Under the pieces are notes generated by a model, which was not told where the DNA came from, did not search any database, and worked only from the letters and a program-made list of their open reading frames with translations. This document shows, piece after piece, positions 36,901-45,086 of a DNA stretch of 64,000 bases. Positions within the stretch are counted from its first letter, which is position 1, and each line of letters starts with the position of its first letter. Source of the stretch: Nocardia exalbida NBRC 100660 (lineage in GTDB: Bacteria; Actinomycetota; Actinomycetes; Mycobacteriales; Mycobacteriaceae); assembly GCF_000308575.1 (NCBI RefSeq), contig NZ_BAFZ01000099.1:124001-188000 (forward strand), read 5' to 3'. Both the position numbers and the translations under genes were made by a program.

Positions 36901-39900
36901 CCCAGCGTGTCGTTCCTCGACGTGGACGCCGACACGGCGAAGACCGACCTGCACATCGGTGTGGTCGACACCCGCGACGCCGACGGCGAGCCGGGCGAGA
37001 TCATCATCCGATTCGGTTACAGCACCGACCTGTTCGACGAACACACCGTGCAACGTTTCCTCGACGGTTACATCCGCATCCTGCTGCAGGTCGCGGCCGA
37101 CCCGGGTGCCGTGGTCGGTGACATCGACATCATGGACCCGGTCGAGCACAAGCGCATCCGTTCCTGGGGCGCCGGAGCCGAGCACGAGGTCCCGGCCGAG
37201 CCGCTCACCGCCGCGACGGCGCGGCAGGCCGCGGCGACCCCCGACGCGATCGCCGTGGTCTGCGGAACCGAGACCCTCACCTACGCGCGACTGCGCGAGC
37301 GGACCGCCCGCCTGGCGCGCTGGCTGATCGAACGGGGCGTGGGTCCGGAGACCGTCGTTGCGGTGGCGATGCGGCGGTCGATCCAGCAGGTGGTCGCGCT
37401 GAACGCGATCGTGGAGGCGGGCGCGGCATGGGTGCCGATCGATCCGGGCCATCCCGCCGAACGCATCCGCTACGTGCTCGAATCGGCGGCGCCGCGATGC
37501 GTGCTCACCACCGCCGCAGACGGCTTCACGGCCGCCGAGGCGTACGACATCGACACCTTGGACCTCGACCGCTTCGGTCCGGAGCCCGTGACCGACGCCG
37601 AGCGCCGAGCGCCATGGCGCGCCGATCAGCCCGCCTACCTCATCTACACCTCCGGCTCGACCGGCCGCCCCAAAGGCGTGGTGGTCGGCCATCGGGCGAT
37701 CGTGCACCAACTCGCCTGGATGCAGGCCGAATACGACGTCGACGCCACCGACGTCTATCTGCACAAGACCCCCGCGACCTTCGACGTGTCCCTGTGGGGC
37801 TACTTCCTGCCGCTGCGCGCGGGCGCGCGGCTGGTCCTGGCCGGGCCGGACGAGCATCGCGATCCGGCGGCGCTGGTCCGGCTGATCGCCGAGCACCGGG
37901 TGACGCTCACCGATTTCGTTCCCGCGATGCTCACCGTCTTCGCCCAGCACGCGACCGAGGACGAACTGTCCTCGCTGCGCGCGGTCTTCGTCATCGGTGA
38001 AGCGCTGCCTCCGGAGACCGCGCGGGCTTTCGCGAGCGTGGCCCGGGCCGACTTGCACAACCTGTACGGACCGACCGAGGCCGCGGTGAGCATCACCCGG
38101 CACGCCGTCTCGGCGGCCGACCGCACGGCTCCCGGCGTCTCCATCGGTGTGCCGGAATGGAATTCGCGTTGCCATGTCCTGGACGACCGTTTGCGGCCGG
38201 TTCCGGTGGGCGTGGCGGGCGAACTCTACCTGGGTGGCGTTCAGCTGGCCCGCGGCTATCACGGCGCGCCCGGCCTGACCGCGGGCCGGTTCGTCGCAGA
38301 TCCGCTGCACCCCGGAGAGCGGATGTACCGGACCGGCGACCTGGTGCGGTGGAACCGCGGCGGCACCCTGGACTACTTGGGTCGCACCGACTTCCAGGTC
38401 AAGGTCCGCGGCCATCGCATCGAACTCGGCGAGATCGAAGCGGCCTTGCTGGCCGATCCGGCGGTCGGCCGGGCCGCGGTGGCGGTCAAAGGCTCCGATG
38501 CGGGAGACCGGCTGGTCGGCTACGTGGTGGCCGCACCGGGGGCCACGGTCGATCCGGACGCGGTGCGTCACTCGGTGGCCCGGGTGCTGCCCGGTTACAT
38601 GGTGCCGTCGGCAGTGCTGGCGCTCGACACGTTCCCGGTGAACACCAGCGGGAAACTCGACCGCGCCGCGCTGCCTCAGCCGGTGTTCACCGCACGCGCC
38701 GGCGTGCGCCCCGGCACTCCGCTGGAGCGCACGATCGCGGAGGTCTTCACCGATGTGCTCGCCGTGTCCCCGATCGGGGTGGGCGACGACTTCTTCGAAC
38801 TCGGCGGGTCGTCACTGCTCGCGTTCACCTTGCACCAGCGGCTGTCGGACCGGCTGCGGCGCGACGTGCCCATGTCGGCGATTCTCGCGGCACCGACCGT
38901 CGGCGGCCTCGCGGCGCGGCTGACGGGCGAGTGCGCGCCCGCCGCGCCGACGCCGGAACGCGACGCCGTCCTCGAGCCGGAAATCGGCATCGGGGGCTGC
39001 GCACCCGCGCACAGCGGGCCGCCGCAGGAGGTCCTGCTCACCGGCGCCACCGGCTTTCTCGGCGCGCACCTGCTGCAAGAACTGCTGGATCGTACCGAGG
39101 CGCGCGTCTGGTGCGTGGTGCGCGCCGACGACGCCGAAGAGGGCATCGACCGGATCCTGAGTGCGCTGAACCACTACCGGCTCGCCGGGACGACCGCCGC
39201 GGAGCGGATCGTCGTCGTCGCGGGCGATCTCACCGCACCGCGCCTCGGCTTGGATCCTGCCGACTACGACTGCCTGGCCGACAGTATCGATGCGATCTAC
39301 CACAACGGCGCGCGCGTCAATCACGTCGACCCCTACGCCCGGCTACGGCAGGCCAACGTCGAGGGCACCCGGGAGTTGTTGCGGCTGGCGACCACTCGCC
39401 GGGTGAAGCCGTTCCATCTGATCTCCACGATGGGCGCGGCCGTCGGCGTTGCACCGGAATCTCCGGTGGTCGCCGAGGGCGTCCGCTTGCGTGCCGACCA
39501 GGTGCCCGAAAACGGCTATCTGGCGTCCAAATGGGTTGCCGAGGAACTGGTCCGCCAAGCCGGTGAGCGCGGGCTGCCGATCGCCATCTACCGGCCGGGC
39601 ACCATCTGCGGCTGCCCGGAGGTCGGGGTGAACAGCCCGGACGATTCGCTGTGGAACATGGTCCGCGCCGCCGTGATGCTCGGTATGGCGCCCGATGTGG
39701 GCGACGCCACCGTATCGCTGGTTCCGGTGAGCTATGTCGCGGGCGCGGTGGTGGAGATTTCGGCCCGACCGCGTCCGGAAACCGTGTTCCACCTGGTCAA
39801 TCGGGCCCCCGTCGCGGTCGGCGACATTCTCGCCAGTCTGCGCGCCCACGGCCTGCCGGTGGCGACGATGCCGGAGGACGCCGTGCGCGCGGGTCTGGTC

Positions 39901-40122
39901 AGGGAAGCGCGCCGCCGGGACGCGCTCGGCGACGATTCGCTGGTGCGCGCGGCGCTGCTGAGTCACGATTTCGCCGAACTCGCCGGTCACCTCGACTGGG
40001 CCGACGAGCACACCCGCGCGGCGCTGGCGGGCACCGGCGTGGACTGCCCGAAGGTGGACCGCACGGTGGTGGACACCTTCGTCCGCGAGTTCATCGAGTC
40101 CGGTTTCCTGCCCCGGGATTGA
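33955..40122 (+). CDS. Dimodular nonribosomal peptide synthetase ending in a reductase, A-T-C-A-T-R
   Basis: 2055 residues, no frame break. Domains in order: A1 about 20-515 (TSGSTGRPKG near 183), T1 530-600 with the phosphopantetheine serine S564 (GGNS), C 615-1060 with an intact HHxxxDG (H747, D751), A2 1075-1570 (TSGSTGRPKG near 1232), T2 1585-1650 with S1620 (GGSS), and R 1690-2050 with GATGFLG near 1697 and Y1855/K1859 of YxxxK. No epimerase or thioesterase is present, so the product should be an L,L-dipeptidyl aldehyde (or alcohol) that can cyclise, as in the AusA pyrazinone synthetases with the same domain order. Read by eye, the ten-residue pocket codes are D-A-L-F-L-G-A-I-V-K for A1 (hydrophobic side chain) and D-V-W-D-F-I-L-V-S-K for A2 (nearest to serine-type codes). 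No MbtH protein, transporter or tailoring gene is adjacent. The mycobacterial Nrp of isonitrile lipopeptide pathways is similar, but has an extra N-terminal C domain and partner genes. Confidence 0.93.
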   Translation: MTSGIRNPRPPARNSRRRRSADSATPTFAALLAAAAEHNPDGVAVLDGDTTITYRDLDARSSRLARTLIAAGAGPETVVAVALPRSIESVLAVWAIAKTGAAFVPIDPALPLSRITFQVIDSGASLGLTRTGLATTLPTEVHWLALDDAEVIARVAANPANPIAYFERTARIRATHAAYLIYTSGSTGRPKGVAVTHAGLAPLCTELAARHGLDKDSRVLHFASPSFDASILELLLAICSAATLVIAPPGLYGGTALVELLARHAITHAFLTPSALATIEPAGLPALRSVLVGGEPCPPMLPQHWATDGRLFHNAYGPTESTIVATLSPALSPDTPVTIGSAVPGTRCQVLDHRLRPVGIGVVGELYVAGPAVARGYHGRPDLTAQRFLADPFGPPGSRMYRTGDLVRRTTSGDLDYFGRADDQVKVRGFRIELGEIDAILSTQPGVRLAVTVDRKTAVGETTLAAFVQPEPGHAPDPTALADALAALLPKYMVPNTITVVERIPRTPTGKADRPALRLRAIDEPDYRPAADLGEETVAEVLARVLGRERFGADADFFAAGGNSLLATQVAARLSEIWRLRIPPRLVFDHPTVAGLSKAIRSQQFDTARPVLRARTRPERIPLSPAQLRFWLRNQFDTTSSVDNIGFALRLSELDVPALRAAFADTVERHESLRTRYPADEAGPRQLILDTERVVEDFAVEELSDNAVPGRVRAILRHGFDVAAEVPLRVRLLRTPTEYVLVCALHHIGADGSSLAPLARDVALAYAARSAGAAPAWQPPDVQYADYALWQRDLLGSRDDPDSPLSRQLAYWTGELAGLPDELDLPADRPRPPVATLRGSATQRTVPATLHRDLLTVARAHRATLFMVMRSALAVLLCRLSGSTDIAIGVPMTNRAEPALTDVVGMFVNTTVSRTGIEPAESFTALLRRTRERDLVNFAHSEVPFEHVVDAVDPTRSPGRHPLYQVGFAFQNFTQATLELSGPSVSFLDVDADTAKTDLHIGVVDTRDADGEPGEIIIRFGYSTDLFDEHTVQRFLDGYIRILLQVAADPGAVVGDIDIMDPVEHKRIRSWGAGAEHEVPAEPLTAATARQAAATPDAIAVVCGTETLTYARLRERTARLARWLIERGVGPETVVAVAMRRSIQQVVALNAIVEAGAAWVPIDPGHPAERIRYVLESAAPRCVLTTAADGFTAAEAYDIDTLDLDRFGPEPVTDAERRAPWRADQPAYLIYTSGSTGRPKGVVVGHRAIVHQLAWMQAEYDVDATDVYLHKTPATFDVSLWGYFLPLRAGARLVLAGPDEHRDPAALVRLIAEHRVTLTDFVPAMLTVFAQHATEDELSSLRAVFVIGEALPPETARAFASVARADLHNLYGPTEAAVSITRHAVSAADRTAPGVSIGVPEWNSRCHVLDDRLRPVPVGVAGELYLGGVQLARGYHGAPGLTAGRFVADPLHPGERMYRTGDLVRWNRGGTLDYLGRTDFQVKVRGHRIELGEIEAALLADPAVGRAAVAVKGSDAGDRLVGYVVAAPGATVDPDAVRHSVARVLPGYMVPSAVLALDTFPVNTSGKLDRAALPQPVFTARAGVRPGTPLERTIAEVFTDVLAVSPIGVGDDFFELGGSSLLAFTLHQRLSDRLRRDVPMSAILAAPTVGGLAARLTGECAPAAPTPERDAVLEPEIGIGGCAPAHSGPPQEVLLTGATGFLGAHLLQELLDRTEARVWCVVRADDAEEGIDRILSALNHYRLAGTTAAERIVVVAGDLTAPRLGLDPADYDCLADSIDAIYHNGARVNHVDPYARLRQANVEGTRELLRLATTRRVKPFHLISTMGAAVGVAPESPVVAEGVRLRADQVPENGYLASKWVAEELVRQAGERGLPIAIYRPGTICGCPEVGVNSPDDSLWNMVRAAVMLGMAPDVGDATVSLVPVSYVAGAVVEISARPRPETVFHLVNRAPVAVGDILASLRAHGLPVATMPEDAVRAGLVREARRRDALGDDSLVRAALLSHDFAELAGHLDWADEHTRAALAGTGVDCPKVDRTVVDTFVREFIESGFLPRD

Positions 40123-40128
40123 GGAGGC

Positions 40129-40464
40129 TCAGTACCCCGGCGGGACGGTGGCCCGCTCGGCAGGCTGCTCGGCGTGCTCGCGGGCCCGCGCTCGTGCGCG
40201 CACCTGCTCCAGCACGATCAGGCCCACCCCGATCACCAGGAAGACGGCCGCGATGATCGCGGCTACGGCCGATAGCTGGGCGAGCCCCCAGCCCGCCAGT
40301 ACCGCGGCGGCTATCGCCACTGCCGCCGCGACCAGCAGCAACCCGTAGCCCGGCCAGTTCCTGGTGTCGGCCATCGTCGCTCCGGGCGCGGGCGCGGGGT
40401 CGCGCGCGATGTCCGGAGCGTTATCGATCGGAGGGATCTCCCATGGCCCGTCGTCCGCTGTCAC
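40129..40464 (-). CDS. Small two-helix membrane protein
   Basis: 111 residues from a GTG at 40464; an internal ATG (MADTRNWPGYG) at 40374 would give 81 and begins where the conserved-looking part starts. Two membrane helices (LLLVAAAVAIAAAVLAGWG and VAAIIAAVFLVIGVGLIVL) are followed by an Arg-rich cytoplasmic tail. It converges on the synthetase with 6 bp between stops. Function unknown. Confidence 0.55.
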   Translation of the reverse strand: MTADDGPWEIPPIDNAPDIARDPAPAPGATMADTRNWPGYGLLLVAAAVAIAAAVLAGWGLAQLSAVAAIIAAVFLVIGVGLIVLEQVRARARAREHAEQPAERATVPPGY

Positions 40465-40560
40465 CGGTGTTTCCTCCCGCCGCGATACCGGACTTTTCTT
40501 CCGGTACCTGATGCGGAGAGGATGCCCGCATCATCTACACCGAAACCGCCGCCCCCGGCT

Positions 40561-41967
40561 TCAGTTGTAGGTCTTGGTGACTCCCTCGAGCAGGTGCTCG
40601 AGCGTGTCGTAGGTCGGGGTGGCGACGACGTCCAGCAGATCCGCGGCCACCGGAGCGTTGCGTTCGGCGGCGACCTTCGCGAACTGGGCGCCGTCGTTGG
40701 TCCGGAAGCCGTGCTCGGCGGCCAGCCGCTGCAACTCCGGGTCGGTGGACAACAGGCGACCGAGCCGGTCACCCGTCTCGCCGAACGGCACCAGCGTGTG
40801 CCGGGACAGCACCGTCGGGGAGGGGTACACCAGCGTCATCCCGGGTTTGATCTGGCCGCGCACCAGCGCCTCGACGTACTGCGCCTCGTAGATCCACGCC
40901 ATCGGCGTCGGGCCCATCCCCGTGGCGAGGTAGTTGTTGAACGGGCCCTCGGTGGTGTTCTCGGTGTAGCCCTGGCCCACGAACAGCCGCGACACCGCGG
41001 GCAGGACGGCCTGCTCGGCGGTTTGTCCCTGCACGATCGCGTTGTTGTTCGCGGCATAGCTCGCCGCGGCCAGATACATGGCGGCGGAATTCGAGCTACG
41101 CGGGTCGGTGGTGGAGATCAAGATGTTCTTGCGCACCGGGTAGGCGGTGTTGCCGGGCAGCTCGTCCCAGCGCGTGCCGTTGCGAACGAGTTCGAGGTAG
41201 CGGCGCAGGTCCAGCGTCGGCACCGGGCCTGGGCGCACCGCGCCCGCCCGGGTGAGCAGATCGGTGATCGGCGCGAACGTCGCGACGGCCATCGGCGAGG
41301 AGAACGGCGTGTACTTGGCGGTCACATTGCGCTGCCGCTGGATTCGCTCGGCCGCCTGCTCACTGGATGGGAAGGCGAAGTCGAATTTCGCGAGATCGAT
41401 GGACGTGGCGATCTGGCGCGACCCGGCGGGCTCGACCTCAACGCGCACGCCGCCTCGCGCCAGCGCGTCGATCACCTTCTGGTCCTGGAAGAACGGCATC
41501 TTCTCCGACCCGACCACGCCGCGCACAACCGTGAGCGGCGCGCCGGGAGCCGGAGCGGCCGCGGGCGCTTCGGGACCGGGTTGCCGCACGGCGAGAACGA
41601 CGGCGATCACCGTCAGGATGACGACGGCGCCCACCGCATAGGGTGCGAAACGCTTCTTCGACGACCCCAAGTCACGCAGCCGCGACAGTGGCCCCGAAGG
41701 GCTCGCGGAGGGCTCGGGCGTCTTGTCCATCGGGACCGTGGCGGGTTGGACCTCCGCTTCGGGGGACTTCTCCAACTCCCGTCGCACCACTCGCTCGATC
41801 AGGATCGGAACGAATTGCCGCACCGGATGGCCCGCGAACTTCCGCCGGGCCGCGCCCACGGTGCTCTCGATATGCTCGGGAGAATATGTCTCGGTGTAGT
41901 TTTCGACCAGCCGCTCCGTCATCTGACGGATCGCCTGTTCCTCGCGGACGGTATCGACAACCACCAC
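40561..41967 (-). CDS. Three-helix-bundle / transmembrane / solute-binding fusion protein
   Basis: 468 residues in three parts. An N-terminal three-helix bundle (about 5-65, EEQAIRQMTERLVENYTETYSP...VRQFVPILIERVVRREL) is of the kind found at the N-terminus of actinobacterial arsenate-reductase-like proteins. A basic linker and one membrane helix follow (about 112-130, YAVGAVVILTVIAVVLAV). A periplasmic-type substrate-binding domain (about 150-468) includes ILISTTDPRSSNSAAMYLA. The binding domain thus lies outside and the bundle inside, which suits a sensor more than a transporter subunit. No ABC partner is nearby. Confidence 0.6.
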   Translation of the reverse strand: MVVVDTVREEQAIRQMTERLVENYTETYSPEHIESTVGAARRKFAGHPVRQFVPILIERVVRRELEKSPEAEVQPATVPMDKTPEPSASPSGPLSRLRDLGSSKKRFAPYAVGAVVILTVIAVVLAVRQPGPEAPAAAPAPGAPLTVVRGVVGSEKMPFFQDQKVIDALARGGVRVEVEPAGSRQIATSIDLAKFDFAFPSSEQAAERIQRQRNVTAKYTPFSSPMAVATFAPITDLLTRAGAVRPGPVPTLDLRRYLELVRNGTRWDELPGNTAYPVRKNILISTTDPRSSNSAAMYLAAASYAANNNAIVQGQTAEQAVLPAVSRLFVGQGYTENTTEGPFNNYLATGMGPTPMAWIYEAQYVEALVRGQIKPGMTLVYPSPTVLSRHTLVPFGETGDRLGRLLSTDPELQRLAAEHGFRTNDGAQFAKVAAERNAPVAADLLDVVATPTYDTLEHLLEGVTKTYN

Positions 41968-42388
41968 AGTCTCCTCGGCGTCGGGGGGGTAACGCGGCAG
42001 CGTCTCCGGCCTGCACCGCGCCGGCCAACACTAGCCCCATCACGCGACCGCCGACATCCACGCAGACTTCCCTCCGGTGAACGATTTCGGCTGCGCCGGT
42101 GCGCATCTCACGACGACGCGCGGGTCCGTCTGCCCAGCTCACAGGCTCGCGATCGACCCGAGCGGAGCGCTCGCGGCGGCACCGTGCCACCGCGGGCGGC
42201 GCAGAACCCGCCATGGAGAATTCAATGGGCAATCCCCGACCCGCCACCACATGTTGTATTCCCGTTTCCCGCCGCCGCGCGGACGTGACGGCTCATCGAC
42301 GCCATACTCGTGGCGCTCGGTTCCATACCCCACCGGACGCCCTAGTCAGCGGCAGAAAGTTACTTCCGGGTAGCGCGCACCGAGTAGT
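41968..42388. other. Intergenic region, nothing recognised
   Basis: 421 bp between the divergent fusion protein and the SDR gene. Frames on both strands are Arg-rich shadows without ribosome sites. A promoter for the fusion-protein gene must lie at the left end; none is clear. Confidence 0.4.
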
Positions 42389-42402
42389 TGACGATATCGT
42401 CA
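42389..42402. promoter_or_regulatory. 14-bp perfect palindrome, probable TetR-type operator
   Basis: TGACGATATCGTCA at 42389-42402, 26 bp before the SDR start and overlapping a TTGACG -35-like hexamer (42388-42393). The form TGAC-N6-GTCA is common for TetR-family operators. No TetR gene lies next to it. Confidence 0.5.
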
Positions 42403-42427
42403 GCATATTGCTGTCGAAAGGAGCCCT

Positions 42428-43231
42428 ATGTCTCGCGTCGCTGTGGTCACCGGTGCGTCGTCCGGAATCGGGAAGGCCACGGCCGCCGCACTGGCCGGGC
42501 GGGGATATCGCGTGATCGGAACCAGCCGCAACCCCGCCACCATCGGCTCCGACGCCGTCGTGCCCGGCGTCGAGTACCGGGCGCTCGACCTCACCGACCC
42601 GGCGTCGATCGCTGCCTTCACCGCCGGTCTGGACCAGGTCGACGTACTGGTGAACAACGCGGGCGAAAGCCAGGCGGGCCCGCTCGCCGAACTACCCACC
42701 GACGCCGTCGAACGACTGTTCCAGCTGAATGTGCTCGGACCGGTCGCCCTGACCAAAGCGGTGCTGCCCGGCATGCGGGAACGCCGGTACGGCCGCGTCG
42801 TCATGGTCGGATCGATGCTCGCCAGCTTCCCAATGCCCTACCGCTCGTCCTACGTCGCCACAAAGGCGGCCCTGCGCGGCTTCGCGGTGGCCGCCCGCTT
42901 CGAGGAATCCCCCTTCGGCGTCTGGATCACCGCCGTAGAGCCCGGCCAGATCGACACCGGCCTGCGCGAGCGCCGCACCAAGTACCTCACCGAAAACTCC
43001 CCCCACACCGCCGATTTCACAACTTTCATGGCGAAACTGGACGACAAGCAGGGCAAGGGCATCACCCCGGAGAAGGTCGCCACCACGATCGTCAAAGCGA
43101 TCGAAGCCGACCGCCCCCAACCCCTCTACGCCGTAGGCAGCAACGCCCCCGCCCTCTTCACCCTCCGCCGCCTCCTCCCCCGCACGGTCATGGAGCGCGT
43201 CATCGCCCGCGCCCACGGCCTTTCACGCTGA
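42428..43231 (+). CDS. Short-chain dehydrogenase/reductase
   Basis: 267 residues, classical SDR. Cofactor loop TGASSGIG at about 8-15, NNAG near 77, catalytic Ser in VGSML, and YVATK (Tyr, Lys) near 143-147. An Arg (TSRNP) after the second strand suggests NADP(H). AAAGGAG lies 6 bases before the ATG. The substrate is unknown. The palindromic operator upstream implies single-gene induction by a TetR-type repressor encoded elsewhere. Confidence 0.88.
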   Translation: MSRVAVVTGASSGIGKATAAALAGRGYRVIGTSRNPATIGSDAVVPGVEYRALDLTDPASIAAFTAGLDQVDVLVNNAGESQAGPLAELPTDAVERLFQLNVLGPVALTKAVLPGMRERRYGRVVMVGSMLASFPMPYRSSYVATKAALRGFAVAARFEESPFGVWITAVEPGQIDTGLRERRTKYLTENSPHTADFTTFMAKLDDKQGKGITPEKVATTIVKAIEADRPQPLYAVGSNAPALFTLRRLLPRTVMERVIARAHGLSR

Positions 43232-43289
43232 TCGCGCCGCAGCTACGTCCCGTGATGATCCGACCGTCATCGGGAACGATAACGCTGGG

Positions 43290-43330
43290 TCGGACAGTTC
43301 GAACCGGCACCCGGGGCGGATTCTAAAAGA
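43290..43330 (-). other. Degenerate tRNA 3'-half, candidate outermost attachment remnant
   Basis: The bases around 43290-43330 read TCGGACAG-TTCGAACCGGCACC...GGCGGATTCTAA. They match, with small gaps, the order of T-arm and anticodon-arm sequence in the tRNA 3' half at 47367-47397 and its copy at 45094-45124. The conserved blocks are TCGGA, TCGAACCG, CAC, GGCGGATT and TAA. It marks the left end of the tRNA-linked island if real. Confidence 0.35.
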
Positions 43331-43450
43331 TCGCGGATCGATGGAACCGGTCGGCGTTGCGGTGCGTCATATTTAGTGTCACCACAGTTCTCAGCGGGGC
43401 GGACATCGAAAGGGTGACGGCGCAACACAATTTATCGGGGTGGGAAGTCT

Positions 43451-43888
43451 ATGAAGATTCGTAAGTCTGTTGTGACGGCATTTGCCATCGGCGCGTTTAC
43501 AGCGTCGGGGGTGATCACCGGCCCGGCCACGGCGACTGCGGCGTCTGGGGCGTGTGCCGGGAACTTTCATGTGATCAGGGCCGTGAACGGGTACATCGAA
43601 TGGGGGCTGACGTCCCAGTGCACCGGTGACGACTGGCACCCGCACAAGGTCACCGTACAGCTCGAGACGCAGGTCGGCGACTCGTGGGTACAGGTGCTAC
43701 GCAGGAGCAGCCCCGCTTTCGATGAAGGGAAGCCGGTGGTTGTCCTGCAGTATCACAACGATCGGTGTCGGACGAACACCACCAACAGGTACCGGGCGAA
43801 AGGCTGGATCAGCGCCGGTAAGCACGCGACCTCCGGGACGTCGGAGGTGGCCTCGCTGCCCTGCGGGGATGTCGAGGGGCGAGGATAA
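43451..43888 (+). CDS. Secreted four-cysteine protein (island copy 2)
   Basis: 145 residues with a signal peptide (about 1-31, cleavage near ATATAAS). Four Cys at 35, 57, 106 and 138 and a VQLETQVGDSWVQV strand correspond to Cys 36, 60, 105 and 141 and LSLDRRVEGQWR of the protein at 23131-23568. GGGAAG lies before the ATG. It is the first gene inside the tRNA-linked island. Function unknown. Confidence 0.65.
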   Translation: MKIRKSVVTAFAIGAFTASGVITGPATATAASGACAGNFHVIRAVNGYIEWGLTSQCTGDDWHPHKVTVQLETQVGDSWVQVLRRSSPAFDEGKPVVVLQYHNDRCRTNTTNRYRAKGWISAGKHATSGTSEVASLPCGDVEGRG

Positions 43889-44065
43889 CCGCGGCCAGTT
43901 CGACGTGATCGGGTGATCGTCACCCGATCGCCGCCCATGCCGAGGGGACCGGTGCACAGCAGAAGCGGCCGGTGCGCGTCACTGTTACGTTGATCGAGGC
44001 CGATTGCCGGGCCGAACCGGCCGTTTCCGCGTCCACCACCGCGATCCAGAGGAGCACAGCCGACG

Positions 44066-44845
44066 ATGTCACCGAGCGAGCGCACTACCGATCGTGTCCT
44101 GGCCGTGTGGGCACCCCCGGAATTCGTGTCCGACGGCAGCAACGGAATTCTGAGCTGGGTCGGACCGGCGCTGCGTACGCCGACCGGGTTGCGGTTGTCC
44201 CTCGCAGCGCAAGCGGTCGGCGGTGCCGCGCCGTCGTTGCGGACTTACCAGGTCGGGGTGTCGGCACTGGCCAACGGTGTGGCCACCGAGGTCGGCTGGG
44301 GCACTAGCTCGTCCGACACCCACGCCGGTACCACCTTCACGTTGCCGGATCTCGACGTGGATATGGCACCGGTCGACATCGAGTTGACCATCGACGACGT
44401 CACCACCGACGGCCCCTGGGTGAGGCGACTGTCTTGGCCGAATGACACCGTCTACTCCGCGCCGTTGTGCGATCCACGGGGACGATTGGCCATGCTGACG
44501 GATCCAGCCTTCGTCAGCGACGATGAAGGTCCGATCGAGGCCTGGATCGGACCGATCACGCTCGATCCCAACGGAATCGAGTTCCTCTACACCGCGACCG
44601 CGCTCGACGAACGCGCGCCTTCGATCTGGGACTACGAGGTCAATGCCGTCCTGCGCTCCAACTTCGGGACATCGGAGGTAGTGGCCGGTGAATCGACCTC
44701 GGCGACACGAACGATCAGGACCTTCCAGGCTCCGATTCCGGACGACATCGCGGACCCACCCTGGGATTTCGAGCTGATCCTTACCGACCACACGGCAGGG
44801 TTGACCTGGTCGGCGGAGTTCTCCTGGAGCGGGCCGACGCCCTAG
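44066..44845 (+). CDS. Protein of two duplicated beta-domains, function unknown
   Basis: 259 residues made of two repeats of about 115 residues (12-126 and 140-256). Each opens with a P-x-FVSD block, then a W-V/I-GP pair, a central ...SxxxYxVxxxLxxxxG... region, then a TF/FxxP-D strand and an elxlxD-T...W...xSW ending. No signal peptide, so probably cytoplasmic or exported by another route. AGGAG lies 11 bases before the ATG. No known family. Confidence 0.6.
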   Translation: MSPSERTTDRVLAVWAPPEFVSDGSNGILSWVGPALRTPTGLRLSLAAQAVGGAAPSLRTYQVGVSALANGVATEVGWGTSSSDTHAGTTFTLPDLDVDMAPVDIELTIDDVTTDGPWVRRLSWPNDTVYSAPLCDPRGRLAMLTDPAFVSDDEGPIEAWIGPITLDPNGIEFLYTATALDERAPSIWDYEVNAVLRSNFGTSEVVAGESTSATRTIRTFQAPIPDDIADPPWDFELILTDHTAGLTWSAEFSWSGPTP

Positions 44846-44950
44846 CGCAGGCACCCAAGCTTCCGTGTAGAGGTCGGACGTAGTGGCGCGACCCGAGAAA
44901 ACTCGGGTGCACCTTTGACGTTCGAAGAGCCGCCACGGTAGGCATCTAGT

Positions 44951-45060
44951 CGATGACGACCTGGATGTGGTCGCGGACTCGATGAACCGAGGAGCGCTCA
45001 TCCCTGCTGCGGACGCATTGCGGACCGAGGACGCCGACACCGGCAAGCCTGACGACAAAA
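44951..45060 (+). pseudogene. Integrase C-terminal tail, older element
   Basis: The frame DDDLDVVADSMNRGALIPAA is the last stretch of an actinobacterial tyrosine recombinase. It parallels base by base the better preserved tail at 47224-47335, and starts exactly 136 bp from a tRNA 3' copy, as the other does. The catalytic part upstream is lost. Confidence 0.5.
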
Positions 45061-45086
45061 AGCGGATCTATCCGCGACCTCGCTGG

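Noticed and set aside
35758..38571. 937-codon open frame opposite the synthetase
   Set aside because: Antisense shadow of high-GC third positions; no ribosome site, no recognisable domain.
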